NCBI RefSeq assembly: GCF_002208135.1
Contig: NZ_CP021646.1
Location: 236,501-300,500, forward strand
Origin: Pseudoalteromonas piscicida
GTDB lineage: Bacteria; Pseudomonadota; Gammaproteobacteria; Enterobacterales; Alteromonadaceae
DNA: 64,000 nt
Reading direction: 5' to 3'
Shown here: piece after piece, positions 8,943 through 18,417 of the stretch
How positions within the stretch are numbered: the stretch's first letter is position 1
Layout of the letters: each line of letters starts with the position of its first letter
Program-made: the position numbers and the translations under genes
The notes under the pieces: model-generated
The model's input: the letters and a program-made list of their open reading frames with translations, nothing else
What the model was told of the DNA's origin: nothing
Database searches by the model: none

Positions 8943-11900
8943 ATGTTTTCTATCGGGCTGATCAGTCTTATTGCGCTGCTGTATTTAGCGCTTTTATTTA
9001 CCATTGCATGGGGCGCAGATAGGGCAAGTACTAAATTTAGGTCTTATCGTGCCAAGCAAGTCACCTATGCCTTGTCACTTGGGGTGTATTGCACCTCTTG
9101 GGCGTTTTTTGGTACTACCGCGCAAGCTGCAAATAATGGTTGGTGGCTTGCACCAACTTATGTTGGCACGATTTTACTGTTCATATTTGGGTGGCAAGTC
9201 TACACACGCATTGCTGAAATATGCCGCCAGCAGCAACTTACTTCCATGGCGGACTTTATTGCCACTCGTTACGGTAACTCTTCTAGTCTGTCTGGACTCA
9301 TTTCTCTGATCTCTGTCATTGCGGTTGTGCCCTATATTGCCCTTCAGCTTAACGCCACCAGCGCCAGTATCGGTATGCTAACAAGCGACACCCAGCAGGT
9401 GAGTGTCGCGTTTTGGCAGGATAGTACTTTTTATATCACCTTGCTGTTAGCCCTATTTGCCATTTTGTTTGGCACGCGTAGGCTGAGGCCGAGTGAGCAT
9501 AACCCAGGGTTGATGACTGCAATCGCCTTTGAGTCATTAATTAAGTTGCTGGCGTTTATTGCCGTTGGTGTTTATGTCTGTTTTGTGCTCTTTGAATCGC
9601 CCACTCACTTATTTAACCAGGCGGAGCAGCAGGGAATTACCAAACAAATAGAGGCAACCGCTAGCCCAACCTATGTTTATTTAGTCCATGTTCTTTTAGG
9701 GGTATTGGCAACGCTTTGTTTACCGAGGCAGTTTCATACCTCTTTTATTGAATATGATGAACAAAACCAATTTAAGACCGCACGCTGGTTGTTTCCCGTT
9801 TATTTGTTGCTGATTAATTTATTTATTTTGCCAATCGCCTACGCCGGGCTGGTGTATTTTAATGGCCAAGATGTTGGCTACGATACGTTTGTGCTTGCCT
9901 TACCGCTGGGGTCCGACGCGCCTTTAGTTGCGTTGATAGCCTTTCTAGGGGGATTCTCTGCAGCGACGAGCATGGTGATAGTCTCAGCCATCGTGCTATC
10001 TATTATGATCACCAATGACTTTATCAATCAATTTTTGCTGCGCCGCTCGCAGTTAAATTCGAGCCATCGGGGCTTATCTAAGTTTAATCTGCTCAATGCT
10101 CGACGGGTGGTCATTGTTGGTATTTTATTATTGAGTTACGCCAGTCATCGCGTGCTGGCTGAGGGCAACACGCTAGCCAATATGGGGCTCATGTCATTTG
10201 CCTTGGTTGCGCAGTTTGCGCCCGCTATGGTGGTTGGTTTGTGGTGGCGTGGGGCTTCATGCTTAGGTGCGCAATTGGGGATTGTGACAGGTTTTGCAAT
10301 TTGGTTTTACACGCTGTTGTTACCGAGCCTCATTAGTGGCTTTAACTTCGAAATTCAATGGTTGAGCGCGGGGCCTATGAATATCACATGGTTAGCGCCT
10401 TTAGACTTTTTGGGTCTGGGGTTAGACAGTACGAGCCAGTCCGTGTTGATCTCTTTAAGTGCAAATTTGTTGGTTTATTTGCTGGTGCCGTTTATTTCAT
10501 CTGCACGTCTTGCTGAGCGGCTACAAAGCAACAAGTTTGTAATGCCATCCAAATCTGCACAGTCCACTAACACGGTATTGAGTTACCAAGACTTAGCAAC
10601 ATTACTGCAGCGCTTTAGCGAACAAGCGCGAGCGCAGCAGCTTGTCGAGCTTCACTTTCCTAAAGAGCCTGCAAACTGGAAGCAGCCAGCGCCATTGCAA
10701 GTGGAAAATATGATCGAGCGGGAAATGTCGACGCTCGTTGGTGGGGCATCTGCGAAACTGATTTTGGATGTTGCTAAAGATGAAAAACGCCAACCTTTAG
10801 AGCAAGTTGCTGACTTTGTCGATGAAGCGTCACAGGTGCTACGTTTTAATCGAGATTTGCTGCAGTCGACGATAGAAAACGTCAGTCAGGGGATAAGTGT
10901 AGTGGATAGTCAACTGCAATTGGTCGCTTGGAACCAGCGCTATGCAGAAATGTTTAATTATCCAGACAATGCGCTGTTTATCGGGCGTCCTGTGGCTGAG
11001 CTTATTCGTTACAATGCGCAGCGCGGACTATTTGGTGATGCTGATGTCGAGCAGCAAGTAGAGAAGCGTCTATCACATTTACGACGAGGCAATGCGTATC
11101 GCTACCGCCGAGAGCACCATGATGGCCGAGTGTTTGAAATGCAAGGTAACCCATTGCCAGGTGGTGGATTTGTAACGACCTATACGGATATCACCGAGTT
11201 TGTAAAACAACAATCCTTACTAGAGCAAGTTAATGTAAACCTAGAAGAAACGGTCGCGGCAAGGACCAAAGAGTTGATAGACGCCAACCGTGCTTTATCT
11301 TCTGCGAAACGCCAAGCGGAGCATGCAACGGAGAGTAAGACCCGTTTTTTTGCCGCAGCGAGTCATGATCTGTTACAGCCATTCAACGCAGCGAGCCTGT
11401 TTTGCTCATTGATGAGTGAAAAGGCCCAAGGGACCGACTTAGCTGAGCTTTCGCAAAGTATCAAAAGCTCATTGGCAAGTGCTGAGGAGCTGTTGTCGAG
11501 TATTCTTGAGCTAACAAAGTTAGAGGCTGGCGCGTTTAAGGTTAACTGCTCGCGCTTTGCGTTGTCGTCACTGTTGGAACCATTGGAAAATGAATATGGG
11601 GCGATAGCAAAAGACAAAGGATTAGCGTTTGCTGTACGGGTTTGTGATGTCATGCTCTACACCGATAAAGCACTCCTGAAAAGGGTATTGGGAAACTTAC
11701 TGAGTAACGCTATCCGTTACACCGAGTCTGGTACGGTAAGGTTAATCGCTGAGAGTCAGGGTGAGAGTGTTTCCATCATTGTTGAAGACACTGGAGTGGG
11801 CATTGCAAAGCAAGATCAGGACGCCATATTTCAAGAGTTCAAACAGCTCCACAGTAAAGAACTGGCACAGGGGTTAGGACTCGGGCTTGCGATCAGTAAA

Positions 11901-12401
11901 CGGATATGCGAAGTGTTGGAAATTCCCATCACCCTTGGCTCGCAACTTAATAAAGGCACGCAATTTACCTTAACATTGCCAAGTTATGGCACACAGATGG
12001 ATAAAAAGACCGAAGTAGCCGCTGACAAACCCAGCGGTGATACGCAATTATCGGGTTTATCCATTTGGTTGCTAGATAATGATGCCAACGCACTCAATGC
12101 ACTATCTCAAGTATTACTGAGTTGGGGGTGCCGAGTGGCTGTGGCGCGAGATAAAGCGGAACTTAGCGCGCTGCAAGCAATGAGTCGGGCAGATATGCTG
12201 ATTGCGGATTATCAGCTTGATCATGGTGTCACTGGGCTTGAGGTGATAGCAGCGCTTAAGCTTGATGATATGCCAATCATTATCAACACGGCTAACCACG
12301 ACGAGACCATCCGTGAGCGAGTGAGTGATGCTGGGATCCCATTACTCTATAAGCCGCTTAAGACGCCAGCTCTAAAGCGCATGATTAAGCGATTGATCTA
12401 G
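8943..12401 (+). CDS. Sodium:solute symporter-fused hybrid sensor histidine kinase (CrbS-like)
   Basis: A 1152-residue fusion. The N-terminal half, to about residue 510, is a multi-pass sodium:solute symporter (PutP/SLC5-like) domain. A short cytoplasmic linker follows, then a PAS domain (about 635-755, DSTIENVSQGIS-type start), a coiled coil, and a HisKA domain with the phospho-acceptor His in AAASHDLLQP near residue 809. A HATPase (NAIRYTESG, VEDTGVGI, GLGLGLAI) and a C-terminal receiver with Asp near 1089 (LIADYQLD) complete it. This layout matches CrbS of Vibrio and related kinases, which control acetate use through a LuxR-type regulator. Such a regulator lies convergently 205 bp downstream. 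The signal sensed is inferred, not shown. Confidence 0.85.
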   Translation: MFSIGLISLIALLYLALLFTIAWGADRASTKFRSYRAKQVTYALSLGVYCTSWAFFGTTAQAANNGWWLAPTYVGTILLFIFGWQVYTRIAEICRQQQLTSMADFIATRYGNSSSLSGLISLISVIAVVPYIALQLNATSASIGMLTSDTQQVSVAFWQDSTFYITLLLALFAILFGTRRLRPSEHNPGLMTAIAFESLIKLLAFIAVGVYVCFVLFESPTHLFNQAEQQGITKQIEATASPTYVYLVHVLLGVLATLCLPRQFHTSFIEYDEQNQFKTARWLFPVYLLLINLFILPIAYAGLVYFNGQDVGYDTFVLALPLGSDAPLVALIAFLGGFSAATSMVIVSAIVLSIMITNDFINQFLLRRSQLNSSHRGLSKFNLLNARRVVIVGILLLSYASHRVLAEGNTLANMGLMSFALVAQFAPAMVVGLWWRGASCLGAQLGIVTGFAIWFYTLLLPSLISGFNFEIQWLSAGPMNITWLAPLDFLGLGLDSTSQSVLISLSANLLVYLLVPFISSARLAERLQSNKFVMPSKSAQSTNTVLSYQDLATLLQRFSEQARAQQLVELHFPKEPANWKQPAPLQVENMIEREMSTLVGGASAKLILDVAKDEKRQPLEQVADFVDEASQVLRFNRDLLQSTIENVSQGISVVDSQLQLVAWNQRYAEMFNYPDNALFIGRPVAELIRYNAQRGLFGDADVEQQVEKRLSHLRRGNAYRYRREHHDGRVFEMQGNPLPGGGFVTTYTDITEFVKQQSLLEQVNVNLEETVAARTKELIDANRALSSAKRQAEHATESKTRFFAAASHDLLQPFNAASLFCSLMSEKAQGTDLAELSQSIKSSLASAEELLSSILELTKLEAGAFKVNCSRFALSSLLEPLENEYGAIAKDKGLAFAVRVCDVMLYTDKALLKRVLGNLLSNAIRYTESGTVRLIAESQGESVSIIVEDTGVGIAKQDQDAIFQEFKQLHSKELAQGLGLGLAISKRICEVLEIPITLGSQLNKGTQFTLTLPSYGTQMDKKTEVAADKPSGDTQLSGLSIWLLDNDANALNALSQVLLSWGCRVAVARDKAELSALQAMSRADMLIADYQLDHGVTGLEVIAALKLDDMPIIINTANHDETIRERVSDAGIPLLYKPLKTPALKRMIKRLI

Positions 12402-12449
12402 TTAGTTAACCTGAGGTTTGGATAAGGAATGTTCCAACTCATTGTTTCT

Positions 12450-12580
12450 AAAGCACAACTTGGTTTTTTCCTTGTCTAGCCAGAGAGTTTTAGGGAAAGC
12501 AAGGCGAATTTACGCACCAATAGCTGGCTATTGGAAGTGAATTCAACGCAGTTAGCGCTAAAACTGGCTGCTAGAAAGGC
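12450..12580. repeat. Inverted-repeat intergenic element
   Basis: Between the two convergent signalling genes. The outer arms are imperfect (CTAGCCAGAGAGTTTTAG against CTAAAACTGGCTGCTAG), and an inner perfect hairpin CCAATAGC-TG-GCTATTGG lies at 12517-12534. The core AACGCAGTTAGCG is shared with the elements at 57969-58136 and 63950-64000, so it belongs to an interspersed family. It could also serve as a bidirectional terminator. Confidence 0.65.
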
Positions 12581-12605
12581 ATTAATTATCCGCAGCTCAG
12601 GTTAT

Positions 12606-13271
12606 TTAAGCATTCGCTTCATCGTCGAGATGTATATCCGTAGCCAGCTGATTAAATAGGATCCCAGCTTGGGTGCGGTTATATACATTGAGCTTTTTTA
12701 AAATAGCTGAAACATGCTGTTTGATGGTGGTCTCTTGAATCGACATTGCATACGCAATCTGTTTATTCAGTAGGCCGTCGGCAATCATGGTTAATACTCG
12801 ATATTGCTGGGGAGTTAGTTTTTCTAAATTACGTGCAAATTGTGCTTGTTCGCTGTCATTTTCAGGCGCGATATCCACGATTTCGGGTAACCAAGTTTCT
12901 CCTTCTATAACGAGCTTGATGGCATCACTAATCACCTCTAGCGACGAAGACTTGGGAATATAAGCGCTTGCCCCGAGGGCAATGCATTGACTAATAATGG
13001 CTGCCGATTCGTTGGCTGAAACCATGATCACTAATATGTCTGGGTAATGGTTTCTTAATCTAGCAAGACCTTCGAGACCTTTCGCGCCAGGAATAGATAA
13101 GTCCAAAAAGACCAGTTCAGTCTCAGGGTGCGCGAGCAGCATCTCGAATAAACTGTCTAAGGTACTGGCTTCTTTGATGGGGTCATGACCAATTGCTTGT
13201 GCAGCGGCTTGTTTGAGTGCGCTGCGAAATAATGGGTGGTCATCAGCGATGATTGCTTGCACCTGAGACAT
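12606..13271 (-). CDS. LuxR/NarL-family response regulator (CrbR-like)
   Basis: A 221-residue response regulator. The receiver domain has the acidic pair D10-D11 and phospho-acceptor D57 (VFLDLSIPG). The C-terminal LuxR-type HTH spans about 150-210 (LTPQQYRVLTMIADGLLNKQIA). It is convergent with the symporter-fused kinase and is its likely partner. CrbR-type regulators in Vibrio activate acetyl-CoA synthetase genes. Here the nearest metabolic target is the hydroxybutyrate locus on the other side, whose promoter region carries palindromic TTAGTACTA sites. The link is an inference from position. Confidence 0.8.
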   Translation of the reverse strand: MSQVQAIIADDHPLFRSALKQAAAQAIGHDPIKEASTLDSLFEMLLAHPETELVFLDLSIPGAKGLEGLARLRNHYPDILVIMVSANESAAIISQCIALGASAYIPKSSSLEVISDAIKLVIEGETWLPEIVDIAPENDSEQAQFARNLEKLTPQQYRVLTMIADGLLNKQIAYAMSIQETTIKQHVSAILKKLNVYNRTQAGILFNQLATDIHLDDEANA

Positions 13272-13337
13272 CCTTAACTAACTCCTAGTATCCGTTGTTA
13301 TAGGGTATTTCCAAAACTACATCAAGTGATTGAGATA

Positions 13338-13360
13338 GCGAGGCTCCCTTTTAGCCTCGC
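13338..13360. terminator. Hairpin between the regulator and the TonB receptor
   Basis: Perfect 8-bp stem GCGAGGCT/AGCCTCGC with a 7-nt loop, just past the TonB receptor stop on the minus strand. The T-tail is weak, so its strength as an intrinsic terminator is uncertain. Confidence 0.55.
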
Positions 13361-13368
13361 TTTCGGTG

Positions 13369-15657
13369 CTAAAAACGATAACCCACGGTAAGTGAAACGG
13401 TTCTTGGGTCGCCAAAGTAGCCTATCAAGGTATTATCACCACCAAGCCCCGGCGTATATTTACTCACATTGCTCGGATCGCTTGGATCTGGTGTCACGAA
13501 CTGATAGCCTCCTATCATATATTCTTCATCGGTCAGGTTTTTACCATGAAGACCAACACGCCAATTACCATCCGTGCTATACCAATTAATACTCAGGTTG
13601 ACTAAACCATAGCTATCCTGCGTCAGTAGGCTATCTTCCTCAAATAAAACATAATCACCACGATGGTAGTAGCTAGCATTGAACACCCAGTCGCCAATAT
13701 CACTGTAGAGTTTGTATGTCGCCCCAAGGTTAAAAGTTAAATCAGGGGTGTTAGAAATACTAAAGCGGTCTGATTTATCAAATGTCGCCCCCGTGTCTGG
13801 GTTAGTATCGAGTACCTCTTCGAAGTCGCTGTCTATATATCCTATCGCGGCGTCAAAGCTCAGCGCTTCGGTAGCGACATAGCTCAGTTCGGCTTCGATA
13901 CCATTTGCTGTAGATTTACCAATGTTGCCAAGTCGCTGGTTAAGATCGGCAGAGGTTGCGCCGGGTAGTACGGAAATATACTGGCGGTCTTTGTGATCTA
14001 AAGTGAATAGTGTGATATTAGCTCTTAGATTATCGTTCCACTCACTTTTCATACCAATTTCGAAAGAATCTACGATTTCAGGATCTGCAGCAGGCTCTGC
14101 GGTGCTGGCTCTGGGGTTGAAGGTGCCGGATTTAAACCCTTGAGCGTAGCTGGCGAAGAACATGATATCGCGGTTGTATTGATATTCCACTCCCACTCTC
14201 GGTGTAAAGCGCGACCAATCTTCTTCATCATCGAGCACTGACGGCACGAGCTCACCTGCAGGGCGCGTGTAGCCTGGGATCCAGTTTGATTCGGGATACA
14301 CGACATCAAAGACCAAACCATTGCTGACTTGTGCCTCTTTGCTGTCTTTCGTGTAACGAGCGCCCAGTGTGAGCGACCACTGCTCTGCTAAATCAATGGT
14401 ACCTTGAATATAGGCGGCTTTACTATTTGAGTTGTTACAGCCACTAACTTCTCGCGTAAGACCGGGGGCACCTAAGCTTTGTCCTAACACTTCCAAAATT
14501 GCTTGGAATTGGCCGCATGACTCGCCATCGTAATAATATAGACCTGAGACAAATTTATAGCCATTACCTGCATGGCTTAGCTGTATCTCATGCGTGGTTT
14601 GCTCGTCATCATAAATGGCGGGTACATCAAAGATCCGCAGTGGCGTATTATCAAAGTCGATATTGGTCGGGGAATAACTATCTCGGCTAGCGCCGATGTA
14701 TTTTATTGTGGTGGCGTCAGAAAGATCCCAGCGAGCGGTCAAACTATATCCCTCAAGTTCGACTTTGTTCCAGGTTGGCATACTGGTGTAAGAATCAAAT
14801 ACGCTGTCAGGCACGGGGGCGTCAGTCAGTAAGCTCGGCAGCAAGCGATAACCTCCTTTAGAGTTGGAGTCATCGTCGGTTTTATCCCATGCTAAACGGA
14901 AGAACAAATCATCGCTTGGACGATATTCCAAGGTTAACCGCACAGCTTGAATTTCTTTATTGTAGTTTTCCTTGTCTTGGCCAGGTAGCGTTGAAACCTT
15001 GAACTCGCCAAAGCCATCTCGATTCAAAGTGGCAAAGCCATAACCGAGGTAGAGCGTGTCCTCCACGAGCGGCAATTGACCTGTGATCTTAAGATCGCGT
15101 TGATTATAACTACCAATCGTCCCCTCCACGTTAAATGTCGCATCGCCAGACATTTCCTTAGTAACGTATTTTATTGCACCACCAATGGTGTTTTTGCCAT
15201 ATAAAGTGCCTTGCGGTCCTCGTAATACTTCAATCTGTTGTACATCAAGGAGGTCTAGTACAGCACCTTGCGGCCTTGCCAAATAAATGTCATCGACGTA
15301 AATGCCGACACCAGGCTCATAACCCCACAGTGGGTCTTGCTGCCCGACACCGCGAATAAAGGCAGTGAGGGTTGAGTTAGTACCACGGCTAGCTTGAAGC
15401 GTGGTATTGGGTGAAAACTGCTGGACTTCAGAGAGTACCGAAATGCCATTTTCAAGTAGATCGGTTTCACCGATAGAAGTCACTGCAACTGGAACGGTTT
15501 GAAGGTTTTCTACCGTCTTACGCGCCGTGACTTCAATGCGTTCTAGCTTACCTTCTGATTGTGTTGCTTGTTCTGCTTCTGCTGCCGCTGGGCTGACTTG
15601 AGTTGCGAGTGTAATAGCCAACGCGATAGCTGAATATCTAGGTTGGTAAATGTTCAT
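13369..15657 (-). CDS. TonB-dependent outer membrane receptor
   Basis: A 762-residue outer membrane transporter driven by TonB/ExbBD. The start at 15657 is chosen because MNIYQPRYSAIALAITLA begins a normal signal peptide ending AAAEA; an upstream in-frame ATG at 15699 would add 14 polar residues. A TonB-box-like stretch (LERIEVTA) and the plug domain (VLRGPQGTLYGKNTIGGAI) follow, then a beta-barrel ending in the aromatic TVSLTVGYRF. It lacks obvious siderophore hallmarks, and its family also carries carbon substrates. It is divergent from a hydroxybutyrate permease operon, so import of hydroxybutyrate esters or oligomers is a reasonable inference. The substrate is not shown by the sequence. 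Confidence 0.88.
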   Translation of the reverse strand: MNIYQPRYSAIALAITLATQVSPAAAEAEQATQSEGKLERIEVTARKTVENLQTVPVAVTSIGETDLLENGISVLSEVQQFSPNTTLQASRGTNSTLTAFIRGVGQQDPLWGYEPGVGIYVDDIYLARPQGAVLDLLDVQQIEVLRGPQGTLYGKNTIGGAIKYVTKEMSGDATFNVEGTIGSYNQRDLKITGQLPLVEDTLYLGYGFATLNRDGFGEFKVSTLPGQDKENYNKEIQAVRLTLEYRPSDDLFFRLAWDKTDDDSNSKGGYRLLPSLLTDAPVPDSVFDSYTSMPTWNKVELEGYSLTARWDLSDATTIKYIGASRDSYSPTNIDFDNTPLRIFDVPAIYDDEQTTHEIQLSHAGNGYKFVSGLYYYDGESCGQFQAILEVLGQSLGAPGLTREVSGCNNSNSKAAYIQGTIDLAEQWSLTLGARYTKDSKEAQVSNGLVFDVVYPESNWIPGYTRPAGELVPSVLDDEEDWSRFTPRVGVEYQYNRDIMFFASYAQGFKSGTFNPRASTAEPAADPEIVDSFEIGMKSEWNDNLRANITLFTLDHKDRQYISVLPGATSADLNQRLGNIGKSTANGIEAELSYVATEALSFDAAIGYIDSDFEEVLDTNPDTGATFDKSDRFSISNTPDLTFNLGATYKLYSDIGDWVFNASYYHRGDYVLFEEDSLLTQDSYGLVNLSINWYSTDGNWRVGLHGKNLTDEEYMIGGYQFVTPDPSDPSNVSKYTPGLGGDNTLIGYFGDPRTVSLTVGYRF

Positions 15658-15731
15658 CCTGTGATCCCTATTATTGTCATTTTGGGTGCTTGTTGTCACA
15701 CCAAAGCATAGGGGAGTTGTAAAGTTTTTCT

Positions 15732-15811
15732 ATTAGTACCTTAGTACTAATGCCTTGATACGCTAGGATTAACAAGGGGTGTAGGGCTTCTATAACCTTA
15801 GTACTATGGTT
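15732..15811. promoter_or_regulatory. Two palindromic operator-like sites (TTAGTACTA)
   Basis: Site 1 is a perfect inverted repeat ATTAGTAC-CTTA-GTACTAAT (15732-15751). Site 2 is AACCTTAGTACTATGGTT (15794-15811), nearly palindromic. Both contain CCTTAGTACTA, 57 bp apart (starts 15739 and 15796). The half sites TACTAAT fit the TACYNMT heptamer known for NarL/LuxR-type regulators. They lie between the divergent TonB receptor and GntP operon, where they could control both. Binding by the nearby CrbR-like regulator is a hypothesis. Confidence 0.6.
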
Positions 15812-15905
15812 TTTATTGCGCCTGCACGCCACACTGATATTCATCAACAGTATGCCCAACACATCAAATTACAACGGGCATTAATAACAATAAAAGGAAG
15901 CCCTT

Positions 15906-17210
15906 ATGCTCAGTATGCTTGGACTGGCAGGAGGACTTGGCCTGCTTATTTGGCTAACTCTCCGTGGCGTAAACTTGTTTATCGCAGCTCCACTGTGCGC
16001 TTTATTGGTCGCATTAACGAGTGGCGTTGCGCTATTTCCCACAGAAGCTGTAGAAAGCAGCTTTCTGACACTCTATATGGATGGCTTTGCTGGCTTTTTG
16101 AGTGCTTGGTTTTTCATGTTCTTGCTTGGCTCTTTGTTCGGTAAGTTCATGGAAGACAGCGGTGCTGCCGACAGCGTGGCACGCTATATTGTCGACAAGT
16201 TAGGTATGAAACATGCGGTATTAGCGGTGGTGATTGCCTGTGCTGTGTTAACGTATGGTGGTGTGAGTGTTTTTATTGTGGCTTTCTCTGTCTATCCTAT
16301 GGCGCTCAGCTTGTTTAAAGATGCCAATTTACCAAGACGCTTTATTCCCGCAACTCTGGCTTTCGGCTCAGTCACCTTTACCATGACTTCGGCAGGCTCC
16401 CCTGAAATTCAAAACTGGATCCCAATAAAATATTTGGGTACCTCACCTTATGCGGCTTGGGAAGTCAGTCTAGTGGTCGCCACATTTATGGCCATTACAG
16501 GTTATTGGTGGTTGAAAAAGATGATAGCCAAAGCGGTGGCAAATGGTGAGCACTTTGAGGCGAAAAAAGACGACCCTGAAATGCATGAACGTAACTATCC
16601 TCATCCAATCACTGGTGTACTGCCTTTAATCGTGGTGTTGATTTTATCTTTTACACTTCATGATGTGCTGCAGCAAAGTGCACTCATTGTAGCGTTGCTA
16701 GGCGGTGTACTCAGTATTGTTGCGATTAACTTTAAGCATTTTCACAACATGGGGGCCGCGATTAACTTAGGCACAACTGGGGCGTTAGTTGCTATCGGTA
16801 ATACCAGTGCCGTAGTGGGTTTTGGTGCGGTAGCAAAAAACACCGAGGCATTTCAATTAGCGGTCGAGATGATGACACAGATGCCGGGTAATGAGCTACT
16901 TGGCGCCGCTGTGGCGGTAAGTGTGATAGCCGGTTTAACCGGTTCGGCATCTGGTGGACAAGCCATTGCGTTACCTTTAGTGGCGCCGCACTACATTGAT
17001 GCAGGTGTTAATCCAGAACAATTACATCGTGTTGTCGCTATTAGCTCAGGCGCTTTGGATACCTTACCGCATAATGGTTATGTGGTCACAACCATTCGCG
17101 CCATCTGTAAAGAAACACATCAACGAGCATATTGGTCCATGGCTGCGTTGACTGCAGTCGTACCGCTGGTGGGCGTTGCCCTCGCATTAACCCTATTCAT
17201 CTTATTTTAA
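15906..17210 (+). CDS. GntP-family permease, probable hydroxybutyrate transporter
   Basis: A 434-residue inner membrane permease with about 12 hydrophobic segments. GntP-family features are visible, including the loop TYGGVSVFIVAFSVYPMAL and SAGSPEIQNWIP. The family transports gluconate and other small hydroxy or keto acids. The AAAAGGAAG ribosome binding site is close to the ATG. It heads an operon with an exported hydrolase, 3-hydroxybutyrate dehydrogenase and CoA-transferase, with gaps of only 5-15 nt. 3-Hydroxybutyrate or acetoacetate is therefore the likely substrate, by context rather than by sequence. Confidence 0.85.
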   Translation: MLSMLGLAGGLGLLIWLTLRGVNLFIAAPLCALLVALTSGVALFPTEAVESSFLTLYMDGFAGFLSAWFFMFLLGSLFGKFMEDSGAADSVARYIVDKLGMKHAVLAVVIACAVLTYGGVSVFIVAFSVYPMALSLFKDANLPRRFIPATLAFGSVTFTMTSAGSPEIQNWIPIKYLGTSPYAAWEVSLVVATFMAITGYWWLKKMIAKAVANGEHFEAKKDDPEMHERNYPHPITGVLPLIVVLILSFTLHDVLQQSALIVALLGGVLSIVAINFKHFHNMGAAINLGTTGALVAIGNTSAVVGFGAVAKNTEAFQLAVEMMTQMPGNELLGAAVAVSVIAGLTGSASGGQAIALPLVAPHYIDAGVNPEQLHRVVAISSGALDTLPHNGYVVTTIRAICKETHQRAYWSMAALTAVVPLVGVALALTLFILF

Positions 17211-17225
17211 CGGAGTGATACAGCA

Positions 17226-18404
17226 ATGAAGCGGATTTTCCTGTTACTCTTGTTCGTTGCCAGCCATATTGTCTATGGCAGTGAGACGAGCAAACCTATG
17301 CTGGTTGAAAAGCGGGCATTTACACTCGCGCATTTTACTACAGAGTCTGGAGCCAGCATTCCTGATGTTAAGGTCGGCTGGGAAAGCTATGGCAAATTAA
17401 ATGCCGACAAAAGCAATGCAATTTTGATCACGCATTTCTTTTCAGGCACATCTCACGCCGCGGGTAAGTATCGAGAGTCTGACGTATTGGCAGGTTACTG
17501 GGATGCCATTATCGGCCCGGGTAAAGCGATAGATACTAACAAGTACTTTGTGATAAGCGCGGATACTTTGGTCAATGCAAACTGGCATAGTAAAGATGTG
17601 ATCACGACGGGCCCTGCTTCCATTAATCCGAAGACGGGCAAACCTTACGGCTTGGATTTTCCGGTAGTGACCATCGGTGATTTTGTTGAAGTACAAAAGC
17701 AACTATTGGATAGCCTAGGTATTGACAAGCTTCATGCGGTGATGGGCGCATCTATGGGATCTTTCCAAGCGTTAGAATGGTCGGTGCGCTACCCCGAAAA
17801 AGTGTCACGTTTAATTCATGTGATTGGCGCGGCAAAAATGGATGCTTGGACCGTTGCGGCGTTAGAGAAATGGGCTTTACCAATTCGACTTGATCCAAAT
17901 TGGCAGGGCGGGGACTACTACGACGGGGAAAGGCCGCTTGCTGGACTGACTGCCACGATGCTTAATATTACTCAAGATGCGATGCACCCCGCTATTTACA
18001 ACGCCAGTTTTCCAGACTTTATTGTGCTTGATCCCAAAGCAAAACAAGATATTCGTCAGCTCCCTAAACTCAGCCAAACGCTAGCCGCGCGCGCACGAGC
18101 GAGGGCCGAAACGCAAGATGCGAATTCTATCTTGTATTTAGTTCGCGCCTCGCAACTATATACCGCAGGCATGCAAGGTAATTTTGATAGCGCTATCGAT
18201 AAAATCACAGCAAAGGTTTTATTGATGCCAGCAAGCAATGACTTGTTATTAAGGCCTGAACCCATTCGTAAGTTAGCAGAAACCCTTAAAGCCAAGAAAA
18301 AAGACGTGCAAATTACAGAGATAGAAGGCGTTTGGGGGCACTTAGACGGTATTTTTTCAATTCAATCAAAGGCTGACACCATCCGTCAGTTCTTAGCAAA
18401 ATAA
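17226..18404 (+). CDS. Exported alpha/beta hydrolase of the homoserine acetyltransferase (MetX) family
   Basis: A 392-residue protein with an N-terminal signal peptide (MKRIFLLLLFVASHIVYG). The fold is that of MetX-type acyltransferases. The catalytic triad is visible: Ser176 in GASMGS, Asp339 in ASNDLLLRPE and His372 in WGHLDG. True MetX enzymes are cytosolic, so export argues against homoserine acetylation. In this operon it more likely cleaves or transfers an acyl ester in the periplasm, for example a hydroxybutyrate ester or oligomer. This is inferred from the neighbours; no family member with that proven role is known to me. Confidence 0.75.
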   Translation: MKRIFLLLLFVASHIVYGSETSKPMLVEKRAFTLAHFTTESGASIPDVKVGWESYGKLNADKSNAILITHFFSGTSHAAGKYRESDVLAGYWDAIIGPGKAIDTNKYFVISADTLVNANWHSKDVITTGPASINPKTGKPYGLDFPVVTIGDFVEVQKQLLDSLGIDKLHAVMGASMGSFQALEWSVRYPEKVSRLIHVIGAAKMDAWTVAALEKWALPIRLDPNWQGGDYYDGERPLAGLTATMLNITQDAMHPAIYNASFPDFIVLDPKAKQDIRQLPKLSQTLAARARARAETQDANSILYLVRASQLYTAGMQGNFDSAIDKITAKVLLMPASNDLLLRPEPIRKLAETLKAKKKDVQITEIEGVWGHLDGIFSIQSKADTIRQFLAK

Positions 18405-18417
18405 CTAAGGAGCGACG

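Noticed and set aside
17226..18404. Homoserine O-acetyltransferase (metX) assignment
   Set aside because: The protein has a signal peptide and lies in a hydroxybutyrate operon. A methionine-pathway role would need a cytosolic enzyme.
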